Shown piece by piece: positions 37,585 through 49,009 of a stretch of 64,000 bases of DNA. A program made the position numbers and the translations under genes. The DNA is taken from contig JAQGDQ010000083.1 of assembly GCA_030141605.1 (NCBI GenBank), forward strand, positions 183,501 through 247,500. Direction: 5' to 3'. Position 1 is the stretch's first letter; each line of letters starts with the position of its first letter. The notes below the pieces were generated by a model. It searched no databases and was not told where the DNA came from. It saw only the letters and a program-made list of their open reading frames with translations. This stretch comes from Tubiluchus corallicola. Lineage: Eukaryota; Priapulida; Priapulimorpha; Priapulimorphida; Tubiluchidae.

Positions 37585-39378
37585 GGAAGAGAGTGAAAGA
37601 GAGAGAGAGAGGGGAGACCAGAACTTACCAATTTCTAACCTTTAATGCAGCATGATAAATTTATGGTCTAGAACTTCTGGTGAATTCTGCAATTCAACAA
37701 GTTCTTTTACTCCATTTAGTAAGCTTAAACTATGTATCTAACTTACTGCAGTTTCTTCTTAGAAAACTAGCAGGATGCCCACCAATTTGTGCTGCATTAC
37801 TGAAAAGTCTGGATTGTTGCAACGGGATCGGAATCTAGCTCATTTTCAAGGATATTCTTCCAACTGAAGCTGTGAATTGTTTATTATTACCCGAATGTTA
37901 CTTCAACTATTCCACGTGCTAGGTCAAAGAACATGCGGTACTATTTTTCAAGTCTTTAGTATGACTCGGCCGTGGAATTGAACCCACCACTTCTCGCATC
38001 AGAAGCAAGGACGGCACCTTCGAGCTATTCCTGTGGTATGCCGTAACCCAAGCACATATCGTGACCATTCAGCTGCTGTGCGTGCTGAAAATGTCACCTG
38101 ATCACATACCTGCACTAAAGCTGTCCGTTGTCCGAGTTACGGCAACCGACTGATGGTTGTAAATTCGCTTTATGGGTATCCCGAGTGTCCTAATCATTCA
38201 CTTCTTAACACTTTAACAAATGATCACTGGAACGCCTGTTACTATGGTGGTCATTAGTGATGTCCAAGCCAGTTAGCGCCCCTTCTGTGCGTTCTTTTAA
38301 CTTAATATAGGATCCTAATTCAAAAAGCAGCCTTCGATGTAAAGTATAGCACGTGTTTTAAGCAGGGTTGTTTAGCGGCATTTTTTCAATCCCACCAAAG
38401 CCATATTCTTCGCAAAAATTCTCTGACGCAGATTGCAAAGTAACAAAAAAAGATGATCAATAATTTTGGTTTGCTGAAACTGGTTTAAAGCGAGATATGA
38501 TCCAAAAACATGGGCACTTTTACCGCTTCCTAGTATTCGGGTCACTTATCTGCTAAAGTTGGAGAACGTTGGAACTGATTTTAGAACCACTTTACACCCT
38601 GCTAGAATACCGTCAGACATGGCGGGGCCAGAACGCTGTTTATTACCAAGGATCATTTAAAATTTTATATTTTTGGCTGGCTTGTATAAATATATATAAT
38701 CGTTGAAGATAAAACATTGAACCGACAAAGCGTCTTAATTATATGTGAATGCGTATGCAACTTCTCGACTTCAGAGCAGAATAGAAGTTGAAACTCTCGT
38801 CAGCAGTTTTTCCGCAACAGGCACTCATCCATTTAACAACTAAGCCCCGAGTTGTTTAACTTTGCATGCAACGGTGACTACTCAGCCCATTCACAAAAAC
38901 AGCATAGAGATTGTTATTCAGAAATAGTGAGAATTCCAAATATATAATAGGTTAATATATATATAAACAGTTGAGTTTTTGCATTTGATCCTTTGTGCAG
39001 TTTGACAAAACAAGACATAGAAGCTGTTTCAGTTTATCTGAATGTGACCTGACTTTGTGTTACATAACACAAAAGACTTGACTCAGCATTGCATGACATA
39101 ACCTAACCTAATATAATTATAACCTATATAATATATATATAGCCTTGTCAATACAGGTAAAAAGTACATATGTCAGATCATAGGTCAAAATGATGCAGAG
39201 TTTGAAACATCGCCCTGTTTTCCTATTTGGTACTTTTTCCTTTAACTATTTTGGTACAATTCTTCTCATAATATTTGCTATATGTACACAGTAAAATTTC
39301 ACTGTTGAAAAAATATGAGAGTAATAAAGCCCTGACAGTGTTTAAATACCTACAACAACCATTATAAATTTTTCAGTA

Positions 39379-39409
<31 letters not shown>

Positions 39410-39619
39410 ATTTAATCCATCCACTTTCTAAGAAATAGAAATGAGGTTTCATTGCCTATAATAGTTACATCAGTAGGTAGTGCATAGCTATAGCTTTTCC
39501 TTAAAATCTCCATTCGTGTATCTGAGATTCGGAATGTCTCTTTACCATCTACTCTTAATGTGTTCATAAAGGTCATCAGTTACCTGCCCCGTAGTAATTA
39601 CCAAATTACTCATTTTCAG
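36389..39619. other. Intron 1 of PY-motif gene, with repeats
   Basis: It holds a (GA)n-rich patch (37440-37620), a hAT-like fragment ending TCCGGTCCTG at about 36843, a minus-strand tRNA-like SINE head near 38.0 kb and an (AT)n run at about 39378. No additional exon was recognised. Confidence 0.45.
37976..38030 (-). mobile_element. tRNA-like SINE head
   Basis: The minus strand has an A box TAGCTCGAAGG (38028-38018) and a B box GGTTCAATTCC (about 37985-37975). It is related to the head at 9.4 kb. Confidence 0.55.
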
Positions 39620-39784
39620 GAAACGCTGTTTGCACCCGGGACGATTTCTGCAGTCTATTTTGTGCGCGAGTCTGCAAGGTGAAGTTGAACATCGAGTCGA
39701 ATCTGTTTCCAAAATGCCTGGCCGGAAGTTGCGGTTGCTATGCTTCCTGTGAGAATGATTCAAATGTCTGTACGGAACTGCTGT
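39620..39784 (+). CDS. Cys-rich PY-motif membrane protein, exon 2 (ectodomain)
   Basis: A 165-bp exon, CATTTTCAG to GTAAGT, phase 1 to phase 1. It encodes nine cysteines in 54 residues with spacing C-x5-C-x3-C-x3-C-x13-C-x4-C-x-C-x3-C-x6-C. A tenth Cys is completed at the next junction. The C-x3-C followed by C-x-C arrangement recalls the cystine-stabilised alpha/beta fold of defensin-like domains, but the two extra pairs do not fit simply. It is the extracellular part of the protein. No close family is recognised. Confidence 0.78.
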
Positions 39785-40319
39785 GTAAGTACAAAGCAAT
39801 GACACATACTTTTCTTTGGGTTTACATAAATTGATTTATAGGTTTCATTAGTGTATTATGATAAAATCTATAAACTTGATAAAATCTATAAACTTGGGAT
39901 TCTAGAATGATGTGGTCTTTCAAAAACCCTCTTTCAAAAAAAACCACGCAGCACGATGACAAAAAAGACCTAGTCAACCTTTTTATTCTCATTTGTCCTA
40001 CGCAGTGTGGGTCATAACGACTAACGTCTGACATTGCTCCATTAAAAACAGTTACGTCTTAGGTGGGACATTCAGTTCTTTTCTTAATATAGAAATGCGC
40101 CCCTTTTCCCCAGTTAAGTCTTACTGACTATTAATTACTTGAGCTGTTAATATAGTTGATCTGATCAAGATGTGAAACTGATTAAATTAAGACAACGGAA
40201 ATGAAACCTGTTTGGCTTGTTTGTTTCGACAATTTTTGTTAAATAATACATCGTATTTTGATGATGACTTTTTACCGTGGAATATTTTTATTTACGTATT
40301 ATTTATAAATTGATTTCAG

Positions 40320-40412
40320 GCTTACAAAACAATAGTAAGGTGACACTGGTGCCACCCCGTGGAACTACTCCTCTGCCTGCAAATTTTACCTTAACACCAA
40401 CAAAATCAACAC
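40320..40412 (+). CDS. Cys-rich PY-motif membrane protein, exon 3 (stalk)
   Basis: A 93-bp exon, TGATTTCAG to GTGAGC, phase 1 to phase 1. It encodes a Thr/Pro-rich linker (VPPRGTTPLPANFTLTPTKS) with NNS and NFT glycosylation sequons. Its composition fits an O-glycosylated juxtamembrane stalk. Confidence 0.7.
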
Positions 40413-40743
40413 GTGAGCATCTATGTTTATTAGTTATAATTTTCTCGTTTTTACAAAGACATACGTGCAAGCGATGTCTTACTGACTGCTTTATTCTTAC
40501 ATTGCAACGATTATTTAACATTCATTTGCTGTCATTGGCATGCAGTTTCAGACCAAAGCACATTGTAGTACAGCGTCATCTATCGCCAACTTTTATAAAT
40601 CATATACAGCAAGCGTTTTGGAGAACTAACTAACTTGCTTTCCATTTTATATACTAATAGCGGGATGGCACTACAAATACGTACCTCTAAAATAGTATAT
40701 CCAAGCATTAGTCGTTGTAAATTACATTTTTTAATGCTTATAG

Positions 40744-40856
40744 ATAAATCTTCGACAACGAGCCTGCAGTCTACGATTTTGCTACTCTTTACGATGGCGT
40801 TTGTAGCCGTTCTAGTCTACAGCTTTTGTTTCTATGTCAGACGACGATATGGACAG
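40744..40856 (+). CDS. Cys-rich PY-motif membrane protein, exon 4 (TM helix)
   Basis: A 113-bp exon, CTTATAG to GTAATT, phase 1 to phase 0. It encodes a single transmembrane helix (about 20 residues from ILLLFTMAFVAVLVYSF) followed by the stop-transfer sequence RRRYGQ. With the signal peptide upstream this predicts a type I topology. Confidence 0.8.
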
Positions 40857-41083
40857 GTAATTATTAATTAGTTAAATAAGCCTAAGTTAGATAGGTGTTA
40901 GTGAGCGATTATACTCAATTATAAAAATGCTAACGCTTAAGAGATAGTGGAATATGCAAGCAGCGGATATATGTTTTTCTTTATATAGAAATGCAGCCCT
41001 AACAGCCCGTTAACTACACCGCTGTTTTATCTACAAAATTCATTTATTGTTCAGCCTACTTCCTGTAACAAATGATTTTTAGA

Positions 41084-41632
<549 letters not shown>

Positions 41633-41857
41633 TTTGTATCTATCTCTATACCAACTTCAGTTTACAAGTTAACTTGGAACAAACCCTAAATTGAGCCCAG
41701 GAGGTGCCAAGACTGAGGGGACTGATGTAAGACATCATTTATAAGCACCAGGGAATGTCAAACTTGCCTGTTCCACTTATTGTTCACTGTGTATACCTAT
41801 CCATACCCAGATAACCTGTTTTTATACTTTTTTGCTATATATACAATTTTTTTGCAG

Positions 41858-42502
41858 TACCTTGAACAAGTTTCTCCAGTTGCCCATACATCAGCAACGC
41901 ATGAGGAGGGTCAAATGGCGCAGGACCTTCCGCCGTCTTACAGTCAAGCATTAATCCATAGTCGTCCAGTTACATCCGTCCTTGGTCGATCCATCAGCAT
42001 TATCAATCCAAGTCATTCTGTCATTGCTCAACGTCGCGGCCTTTTCACTCGGGAGGAATCCACAATGTCCACCGGAAGTGGAGTGCTCCCACCATATCAG
42101 GAAGCTATCAAACTAAATCCGGCATCCTTAACTCGGTACGTATCAAGGTCGTCGCCAACAGACAACCGCAGAGGAGCTAGGAACAATGAAACGCGTGTTA
42201 ATCTAGCCACACCGAGTGATACAAGTGATATAAACCGTGTAGTATTAGAAGTTAGTGATGGTGCTAGTCAGAATACAATGCGGACGACACGGAGTTCAGT
42301 TGACACTCCAACTGTTACAAGCTGTAGAAACAATTTACAGCATGGCACCACATTTCCATTTCGTCAGCAGCTACGGGATGCTCACGCGTCCTCGTGTCCA
42401 GTAATAAGTTCTGCTGTTCGCCAGGCAGAGGACTTTAGAGACACAGATTCAGCTTCAAATGTTACTTTCACTGTACCTCACTGTGACAGTCAAAAGTTTT
42501 AG
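41858..42502 (+). CDS. Cys-rich PY-motif membrane protein, exon 5 (cytoplasmic tail)
   Basis: The exon starts after TTTTTGCAG (phase 0) and encodes 214 residues of low-complexity Ser/Thr-rich cytoplasmic tail. It carries two related proline motifs, LPPSYSQAL (a PPxY motif) and VLPPYQEAI (an LPxY form). PY motifs bind WW domains of NEDD4-family ubiquitin ligases. The whole spliced product is about 358 residues: signal peptide, Cys-rich ectodomain, stalk, TM helix, PY tail. This architecture matches the Shisa/CYYR1/WBP1-VOPP1 class of transmembrane adaptors, although the double-Cys pattern of true Shisa is absent. I therefore assign it by architecture only. The stop codon lies in the first unit of a 66-bp minisatellite. 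Confidence 0.82.
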   Translation, partial: YLEQVSPVAHTSATHEEGQMAQDLPPSYSQALIHSRPVTSVLGRSISIINPSHSVIAQRRGLFTREESTMSTGSGVLPPYQEAIKLNPASLTRYVSRSSPTDNRRGARNNETRVNLATPSDTSDINRVVLEVSDGASQNTMRTTRSSVDTPTVTSCRNNLQHGTTFPFRQQLRDAHASSCPVISSAVRQAEDFRDTDSASNVTFTVPHCDSQKF

Positions 42503-43133
42503 CAATGTATGCGCTGTGAGTGATTCAAATAATCAATAGTACCTCACCGTAACAGGGGAAAGTTTTAGCAATGTATGCGCTGTGAGTGATTCAAATGTTC
42601 AACAGTACCTCACCGTGACAGGGGAAAGTTTTAGCAATGTATGCGCTGTGAGTGATTCAAATGTTCAACAGTACCTCACCGTGACAGGGGAAAGTTTTAG
42701 CAATGTATATGCTGTGAGTGATTAAAATGTTCAACAGTACCTCACTGTGACAGTCAAAAGTTTTAGCAATGTATTCGCTGTGAGTAATTCAATTGTTGAA
42801 CAGTACCTCACCGTGACAGGGGAAAGTTTTAGCAATGTATATGCTGTGAGTGATTCAAATGTTCAACAGTACCTCACCGTGACAGGGGAAAGTTTTAGCA
42901 ATGTATGCACTGTGAGTGAGTCAAATGTTCAACAGAACCTCACCGAGACAGGGGAAAGTTTTAGCAATGTATGCGCTGTGAGTGATTCAAATGTTCAACA
43001 GTACCTCACCGTGTCAAGCAAAAGTTTTAGCAATATATACGCTCTGAGTAATTCAAATGTCACTTTGAACAGTACATCACCGTGTCAAGCAAAAGTTTTA
43101 GCAATATATACGTGCTGAGTAATTCAAATGTCA
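42454..43133 (+). repeat. 66-bp minisatellite spanning the stop codon
   Basis: About ten tandem units, each containing AGTTTTAGCAATGTATGCGC. Successive GTTTTAG positions (42496, 42562, 42628, 42694, 42760, 42826, 42892, 42958, 43024) are exactly 66 bp apart. The first unit encodes the C-terminus and TAG stop of the PY-motif protein; the rest would be 3' UTR. Because 66 is divisible by three, another frame stays open for 5-6 units (22-residue period with SFSNVYAVSDSNVQQYLT). Confidence 0.92.
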
Positions 43134-44231
43134 CTTTTTTGCACCTTTCCGTGACAGGCAAACACTTTAGCAATAGCTACACCAATGTTTTTTACCAGCG
43201 AGCATTCGTCAGGAAACATGTTAACTTTCATAGAGAAAAAGAAATTATGTTTAATTTATCGCAAAATATTATGGCAACATTAAGTATACACAAAATATAA
43301 TGTATAATCTTTCTTAATGTAAAATGATACTACAATATGGTTACATCTAAATAGAATTACTAAAGTTTAATAACATAATATCATGATACCAAACTGAACT
43401 CAAAATTAACTAAATTATTGTTGGTGCTGCCAGTAAAATGAAGAAATTAATCACCGTTCGTCATTGTCTTCATCGTCTTCATCACCATAATCTCAGTCAT
43501 CATCACTGTCTCTCTCACCATCACTATCACAGTCGTGTCATCATCATCGCCAGTGCCATAATACATGCCATCATGTCATCACCATTATTATTATCATCGT
43601 CATCAGCAGCACCAGTAACAGAAGCAGCAACATTATGACTAGCAGGTAAACTGTTATTATTAACATCATTTATTTTCGAACACACGTGTACAGTCAAGTT
43701 ACATAAGTGATTCAATTAAAAGAAGTTAGTAGACTATTAGCAAAAGTATATTAAATATATTAAAAACTGACAACAACAAAAAAGTAGTGAAGTTATTTTC
43801 ATACAAGAAGACAAAGCAATTAATTTAAAAAGATCCCCACATATTCTAACGTTTCTCTCAATTGATACTTTGATAAAAATTAAGATTTGTATTTTCTATA
43901 CAACTTATGCAGTCTTTAGTTAAGTTTATTATCGTTAGCTGCCTTTCATAATCTTACGAGATAATACATGAAAATGTACATCTTTCAGGGTACATTATTT
44001 TTATAACAGTTTTATACAAGTTGAAAAACATTATTGAGTTTACGGCATTTAACGTATGTTTGGTTACAAATTTAATTGTCGAGGTTCTACTATTTTTACA
44101 TGCTACATGGAATTTCATAAAACCGTTTTGCAAAGTGCTTTCTCGGTTGCACGGTACCAGCAATGTGGGGCATAATGTAAGGATGAGCTGTGTACGGCAG
44201 TTTCCATAATAAAATGTAAAACGAAATGGAA
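43134..44231. other. Convergent intergenic region
   Basis: Lies between the 3' ends of the plus-strand PY-motif gene and the minus-strand Ly6 gene. It has an imperfect TCA/CAT triplet tract (43440-43640). TTTATT at 43925 (AATAAA on the minus strand) could be the Ly6 polyA signal. Confidence 0.4.
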
Positions 44232-44462
44232 TTAAATTAAATATTCATAATATAACAACATCAGCAGCACTGCTGTTATCGTAGTTCTGGACGGCAACAT
44301 CAGTAAGGCAAAATTGTCCACGTTGCAAAGAGTTGAATTACAACAGGAAATGCATGATTTTATTGTCACTCCATAACCACTCAGCTCACAGCCAGGTTCA
44401 CATTCTTTAGCACATCTCCGCAGGAGGAGAACAAGAACCCCATTCACTTCTCTTCTCTCCGT
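44232..44462 (-). CDS. Ly6/uPAR-like GPI-anchored protein, exon 3
   Basis: On the minus strand the exon begins after TTTTTGTAG (phase 0) and encodes 76 residues plus stop. It has the second half of the three-finger domain: RRCAKECEPGCE, then SCISCCNSTLCN, the diagnostic Ly6 C-terminal CC-x4-CN. A hydrophobic tail (ITAVLLMLLYYEYLI) ends the protein without a basic cytoplasmic tail, as in GPI-anchor signals. The complete three-exon product is about 162 residues. Confidence 0.88.
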   Translation of the reverse strand, partial: TERREVNGVLVLLLRRCAKECEPGCELSGYGVTIKSCISCCNSTLCNVDNFALLMLPSRTTITAVLLMLLYYEYLI

Positions 44463-44967
44463 CTACAAAAATAACGTAAAATAAATTTTAATAATTATGC
44501 CAATTGAAAGTGATATAAATTTTAGATTTGATATTAGTAATAAAAAGGCATAAAATAAACACTTTTTGTTGCAAGTGTAGTGACGAATTGCCAAACCATG
44601 TCACCTCTTGCACAAGGGTTCGTATAATTCTGATTTGCCGGAGCGAATTCGAGGTGTGAACGTGGCTTTGTTGTGCAACATCATTCGCTTCACTAGCCGG
44701 AAAAACAACAGCAATGATAAGTTTCTCATACATTATTGTATTGCATAATGCGGAGCAATGCTAGCAGGAATGCAGCATTAAACAGCGGGATCACTTTAAG
44801 GTGGTGTTTATGGCGAGATCGGCGTCTTACCTCGTGTCAGTAACCTTAAGTGCAACCCAAGTGAGCTACTGAACCAGAAGGGGCGTCTTAGCCATGTTTT
44901 GATACAAAAGCACAAGGCCAGCAACCAAAAACACTATGGAGAGTGATATATGGCCAAGGGCAAGTAT

Positions 44968-45037
44968 CGAATTCGAGCCCAGGCGGTAGCGTTGCGTAAC
45001 TTCGGTCGTGAGACACACGAACGTCACCACTCAGCTA
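44968..45037 (-). mobile_element. tRNA-like SINE head in Ly6 intron 2
   Basis: The minus strand has an A box TAGCTGAGTGGT (45037-45026) and a B box GGGCTCGAATTCG (44980-44968) with longer spacing, like a class II tRNA. A weaker A-box-like TAGCTCACTTGG lies nearby at about 44867. Confidence 0.5.
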
Positions 45038-45248
45038 TTAACCTGCTTTAGTGCTGAATATTAATTATAGTATTAATTTGGGCAGTTCAAGTCACCTCAG
45101 CAAAGTAAAGAACTTGTCTGCAGAAATGTCTGTAACATGCAAATTTGAAGCTGCAAGAACAGTCATAAGCAAATTACCCAGAGGATAGATATTAACTATG
45201 ACGTTTAAGACCCACATATAACACATTAGTAATAACTATAGTAGTTAC

Positions 45249-45451
45249 CTGGCAGGTATTGTACTTTTTCGGGCAAAATACCCAATAGCTGCTATTGATG
45301 AGTCTATCTTCACTAAAACAGGTATCATTCGTATTGTACGTCTTGCGAAACGATACTTCACATTCATAACACTGCAAGTAATCTTCAAAGTCTAATAAAG
45401 GGATTCCATATCTTGCATTTGATGAGCTTCCTTCGGTTGTATATGACAGTG
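45249..45451 (-). CDS. Ly6/uPAR-like GPI-anchored protein, exon 2
   Basis: A 203-bp exon, TTTGCAG to GTAACT, phase 1 in and phase 0 out. It encodes the start of the three-finger domain: LQCYECEVSF (CxxC), NDTCFSEDR, then VFCPKKYNTCQ. There is an NDT sequon and an NSS sequon. These Cys, with those of exon 3, give the usual 10-Cys Ly6 set. Confidence 0.87.
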
Positions 45452-46167
45452 CTGCAAAGCAAAAATAAACATTAGTTCCGTCTCAGTAGGTGAGCCATAA
45501 TTTGTTACAGACAGATATAAATTGCAACTTACCTGTTAATTTTACTACAAAAAATTATTATTTTACCATCTCTTCTATTCCCTTTTCTGTTCTCCTTCTC
45601 TTTCTATCTGTCTCTCTCTTTCTCTTTTTTCTCTCTCTTCGCACTTTTCAAGCTTTGACATTGCTTTCATACCGTTTATCATTTCTCTAATTAACCTATT
45701 AGACAACACAACTTAGCCAACTTTTATTCTCAGTCGCATCAGTCTGTTCGCCTGTCTGTCCGCCCGCCTTCCTGCCTACCTCTGCACGCTACTCCTCGGG
45801 GACGGCTGATACAATTCCAACCAACCAAGCAAGCAACCAAGCCAGCCTGAACACTTGTTATACAGTAAAAAACTGTGGGGCCATGCTGACAACGATCGCT
45901 TACCTGCGGCATAAAAACAACTTCTAAGATTGGTACTTTTCTGACTTCAAAATCTATCTCTATTCCTGAGGTAGTGAAGACGCAACTGGATATTGTGATA
46001 CAATGAACAATTATCTAAAAGTTGTAGGAGTCAAAATTTAGAATTTTTATCTGTCTGACTGTTTGTGTTTGTTTGCTCTTTCTCCGATATCTCTGAAACG
46101 ATTCGAACAAAGCTTACACAGCAGGTAGGATCTGACCTATAGCTGTGCGTTAAAAATGCCTAACAAC

Positions 46168-46402
46168 GGTCATAAAACTTAAAATTCTAAAATTAGTACT
46201 TGTCTACTAAACTTCTAAAATTAGTACTTGTCTACTAAACTTCTAAAATTAGTACTTTTCTACTAAACTTCTAATATTAGTACTTGTCTACTAAACTTCT
46301 AAAATTAGTACTTTTCTACTAAACTTCTAAAATTAGTACTTTTCTACTAAACTTCTAAAATTAGTACTTTTCTACTAAACTTCTAAAATTAGTATTTTTC
46401 TG
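46168..46402. repeat. 28-bp minisatellite in Ly6 intron 1
   Basis: About eight near-identical 28-bp units of TACTAAACTTCTAAAATTAG followed by TACTTTTC, differing mainly by TTTTC or TTGTC. It lies wholly within the first intron of the minus-strand Ly6 gene. Confidence 0.93.
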
Positions 46403-46642
46403 TCTGTATAATCTATCTCCTCCAAAATTGCTGAGCTAGTGTAGACGTTACTCGGTCCTGAAGTACACTGGAAATTATATAAAAACGTGAGAGTCAACGT
46501 TTGAAATTTAGTATTTTCTGACCACCATTATAAAGTCTATAGTAGAGAGTCGAATCACTATCAGGCGACCGGCTTGAGTTACGACTAAAGGTTAGCAAAT
46601 TTACCAAAATCAAAAACAACTTTTTTATGCTGAGTTACTTAC

Positions 46643-46697
46643 TTTGCAGCCAGAGAATGGACAATGTTAGACACAAAGCAACTTTCTTGTCAAACAT
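46643..46697 (-). CDS. Ly6/uPAR-like GPI-anchored protein, exon 1 (signal peptide)
   Basis: On the minus strand ATG (46697-46695) opens 18 codons plus one base up to a GTAAGT donor (phase 1), matching the phase-1 acceptor of exon 2. The peptide MFDKKVALCLTLSILWLQ is a clear signal peptide. All three exons join without a frame break. Confidence 0.8.
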
Positions 46698-47359
46698 CTT
46701 GAAGGCTAAGCTATCGGCATCAGCAATCTACAGAACTACCACAATGAAAATGTTTATTAATTAAGTTATCTGACATACTTGTTAAGTGTTGCTATCTGAC
46801 ATCAACATGATTTGTGCAACCATCAATGATGAAAACGCGTTACAAGAACTTTGATTTATTTATGTTCATTAGCTTGAAAAGTTTGAAGTGGGATTCGTGA
46901 ATTTCTCACAGATACCAAAAAACATGCTTTAATATCAATATAATCTACTAACCGATTCTATGAATCATAATGAATAAATTAACAGACTATGTTTAGGGCA
47001 ATAATAATGGTTAAATGGAGCTTCGTAGATAATGCGAAGCCATGGTTAAGCAGTCATAGAACTCGACCTATTTAGTAAAATGATGCGCCATTCGCAGGTT
47101 ATTTCTCTCGCTAAGTCGTTGAGGGACCTAGTCTGGTTAAGTCGTAGAGACATCCACGGTGTGCATCTGATTATGCAGGCAGAGGTAGAATTACTTACCT
47201 GTATTTTTTCACTATCTCGTCTCACAGGTTTATCCTTGACAAACAGGTGTGGTCTGAATTCTGGCTCTGCAACAAGTAGCAGTCTGGATCTGCCCTATGT
47301 TGAATACCAGCTATTCCTTTAATACAGACAAATTACGAACAAATTATTTTATTACTAAC
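46698..47359. other. Ly6 upstream region
   Basis: Should contain the Ly6 promoter and 5' UTR. A patch just upstream of the ATG (GCTGATGCCGAT on the minus strand) recurs as GCTGACGCCGAT at about 58.89 kb. No other gene is recognised. Confidence 0.35.
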
Positions 47360-49009
47360 ATGTAATAGTGGATGGCAAAATGTATAGCAGCATTAAGAAT
47401 ATTCTTTCAGATACCTATAGTGCTGTGAATCTAAATGGTATCCTCACTGATAAATTTAAATGTGAATATGGTGTCAGGCAGGGAGACACTTTGTCACCAA
47501 CCCTGTTCAGCTGGTATATAAATGATATGGCAGATGATGTAAAGTCCCTAAATATTGGTATTCCTGTTGGTAATGATAAGATTTGTATTTTAATGTATGC
47601 TGATGACGTTGTAATTTTAGCAGAATCTGAAGAAGATCTTCAGAAAATGTTAGATAAGATCACTGAGTGGGGAAAGAAATGGAGAATCAAATTTAACAGT
47701 AAAAAGTCAAATGTTGTCCATTTCAGAAAACCCCAAGTGAATCAAACTGATGTACTATTTAAACTTAGTGATCAGATTTTGAGCACTGTAGATAGGTATA
47801 AGTATCTGGGGATTTATCTTAATGAACATTTAGATTATAAGGTTACAGCACTAGTACTGGCAGACTCAGGCAGTAGAGCACTGGATGCCTTGATTGGTAA
47901 ATATAAAAAGTTAAATGGGCTGGGTTATTATTCTTTTACTAAGTTATTCAATGCAGGTGTATGTCCTATACTTGATTATGGTTCAGAAGTATGGGGATAT
48001 AACAAGTACCCTAAAATTGATACTGTCCAGAATAAGGCATTAAGAATATTTCTTGGTGTTCATAATTTTGCTGCTAATCAATGTATACAGGGTGATATGG
48101 GATGGTCACCATCTTCAGTTAGAAGAAAGTCATCTATGATAAGGTATTGGAATCGTCTTTTAACACTTGATAATTCTAGACTTGTTAAGAGAATATTTCT
48201 TTGGGACTGTAATACCAACGTTGGTTGGTCATATGAAATTTCTAAAGTCCTAGAGGAAGCAGGGTTCCAGCAAGCTTTTGTTAATATGGATACTGTACCT
48301 CTTAGCAGAGCATGGGCACAGCTGTATGAGAAACAATGTGTTGATTGGAAAGCAAAAAATGCAGATTACCCTAAACTTAGAACATATATATTGTATAAGA
48401 ACAGCTTTGGAGTAGAACCATATGTTTATATTAATATGCAAGGAAAATACAGGTCTGTGCTTGCAAAGCTAAGAAGTGGTACTCTTCCCCTGGAACTGGA
48501 GCATGGTAGGTTTAGAAATGTTAAGGTTGGTGAACGTTTGTGTAAGATATGTTGCTGTGGAGATGTAGAAGATGAATCTCACTTTATGTTTGTTTGTACA
48601 CATTATAGACTAGAGAGAGAAGAATTTTTCCAAGATATTAACATGGACCCGGAACAATTAGATAATGTAAATAAATGGAAATATATTATGTCAGAAGAGA
48701 ATGTCCTTAGGACTGCAAAATATGCTTATAAGATTTTTAGAATGAGGCAAAGCAAGATATATATTTAATACATGACTTGTCCATTCAGGTATATGTTAAA
48801 ATTCCATATTATATATATTCTTTTATTTGATATTCTATGTAAATGAACTGCACAGTTATTATGTGATAAATTTTCATGAAATTGACTTGTAAGCCCAAGT
48901 GGGCTGGAAACAGCTTTAATAACATTTTACAGTATTAATTAACACATGAATTATTACATCGTTATTATCATATGTTTATGTCAATAAAGATATTCAATCA
49001 TTCAATCAA
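47360..49009 (+). mobile_element. Young 5'-truncated non-LTR retrotransposon (LINE)
   Basis: The open reverse-transcriptase frame (47368-48768) is followed by a 3' UTR. The UTR has a hairpin (AGCCCAAGTGGGCT, about 48891-48904) and ends TCAATAAAGATATTCAATCA, with a short ATTCAATC-type tail. The sequence ACTAAC occurs just before the truncation (47354) and just after the tail (49010), a possible 6-bp target duplication. Absence of the N-terminal RT, endonuclease and ORF1 regions shows 5' truncation. Absence of stops indicates recent insertion. Confidence 0.88.
47368..48768 (+). CDS. LINE reverse transcriptase, N-terminally truncated
   Basis: 466 uninterrupted codons. RT palm blocks visible are GVRQGDTLSPTLF (residues ~35-47) and the catalytic YADDVVILA (~77-85). 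KWRIKFNSKKSNVVHF and RYKYLGIYL (block 7) follow, then the thumb region (LDYGSEVWGY). A C-terminal zinc-knuckle-like CKICCCGDVEDESHFMFVC (about residues 394-412) is also seen. The fingers and first palm Asp are missing because of 5' truncation, so the product cannot be an active enzyme. The Jockey/CR1 superfamily is most likely; the clade is unresolved. Confidence 0.9.
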   Translation: MDGKMYSSIKNILSDTYSAVNLNGILTDKFKCEYGVRQGDTLSPTLFSWYINDMADDVKSLNIGIPVGNDKICILMYADDVVILAESEEDLQKMLDKITEWGKKWRIKFNSKKSNVVHFRKPQVNQTDVLFKLSDQILSTVDRYKYLGIYLNEHLDYKVTALVLADSGSRALDALIGKYKKLNGLGYYSFTKLFNAGVCPILDYGSEVWGYNKYPKIDTVQNKALRIFLGVHNFAANQCIQGDMGWSPSSVRRKSSMIRYWNRLLTLDNSRLVKRIFLWDCNTNVGWSYEISKVLEEAGFQQAFVNMDTVPLSRAWAQLYEKQCVDWKAKNADYPKLRTYILYKNSFGVEPYVYINMQGKYRSVLAKLRSGTLPLELEHGRFRNVKVGERLCKICCCGDVEDESHFMFVCTHYRLEREEFFQDINMDPEQLDNVNKWKYIMSEENVLRTAKYAYKIFRMRQSKIYI

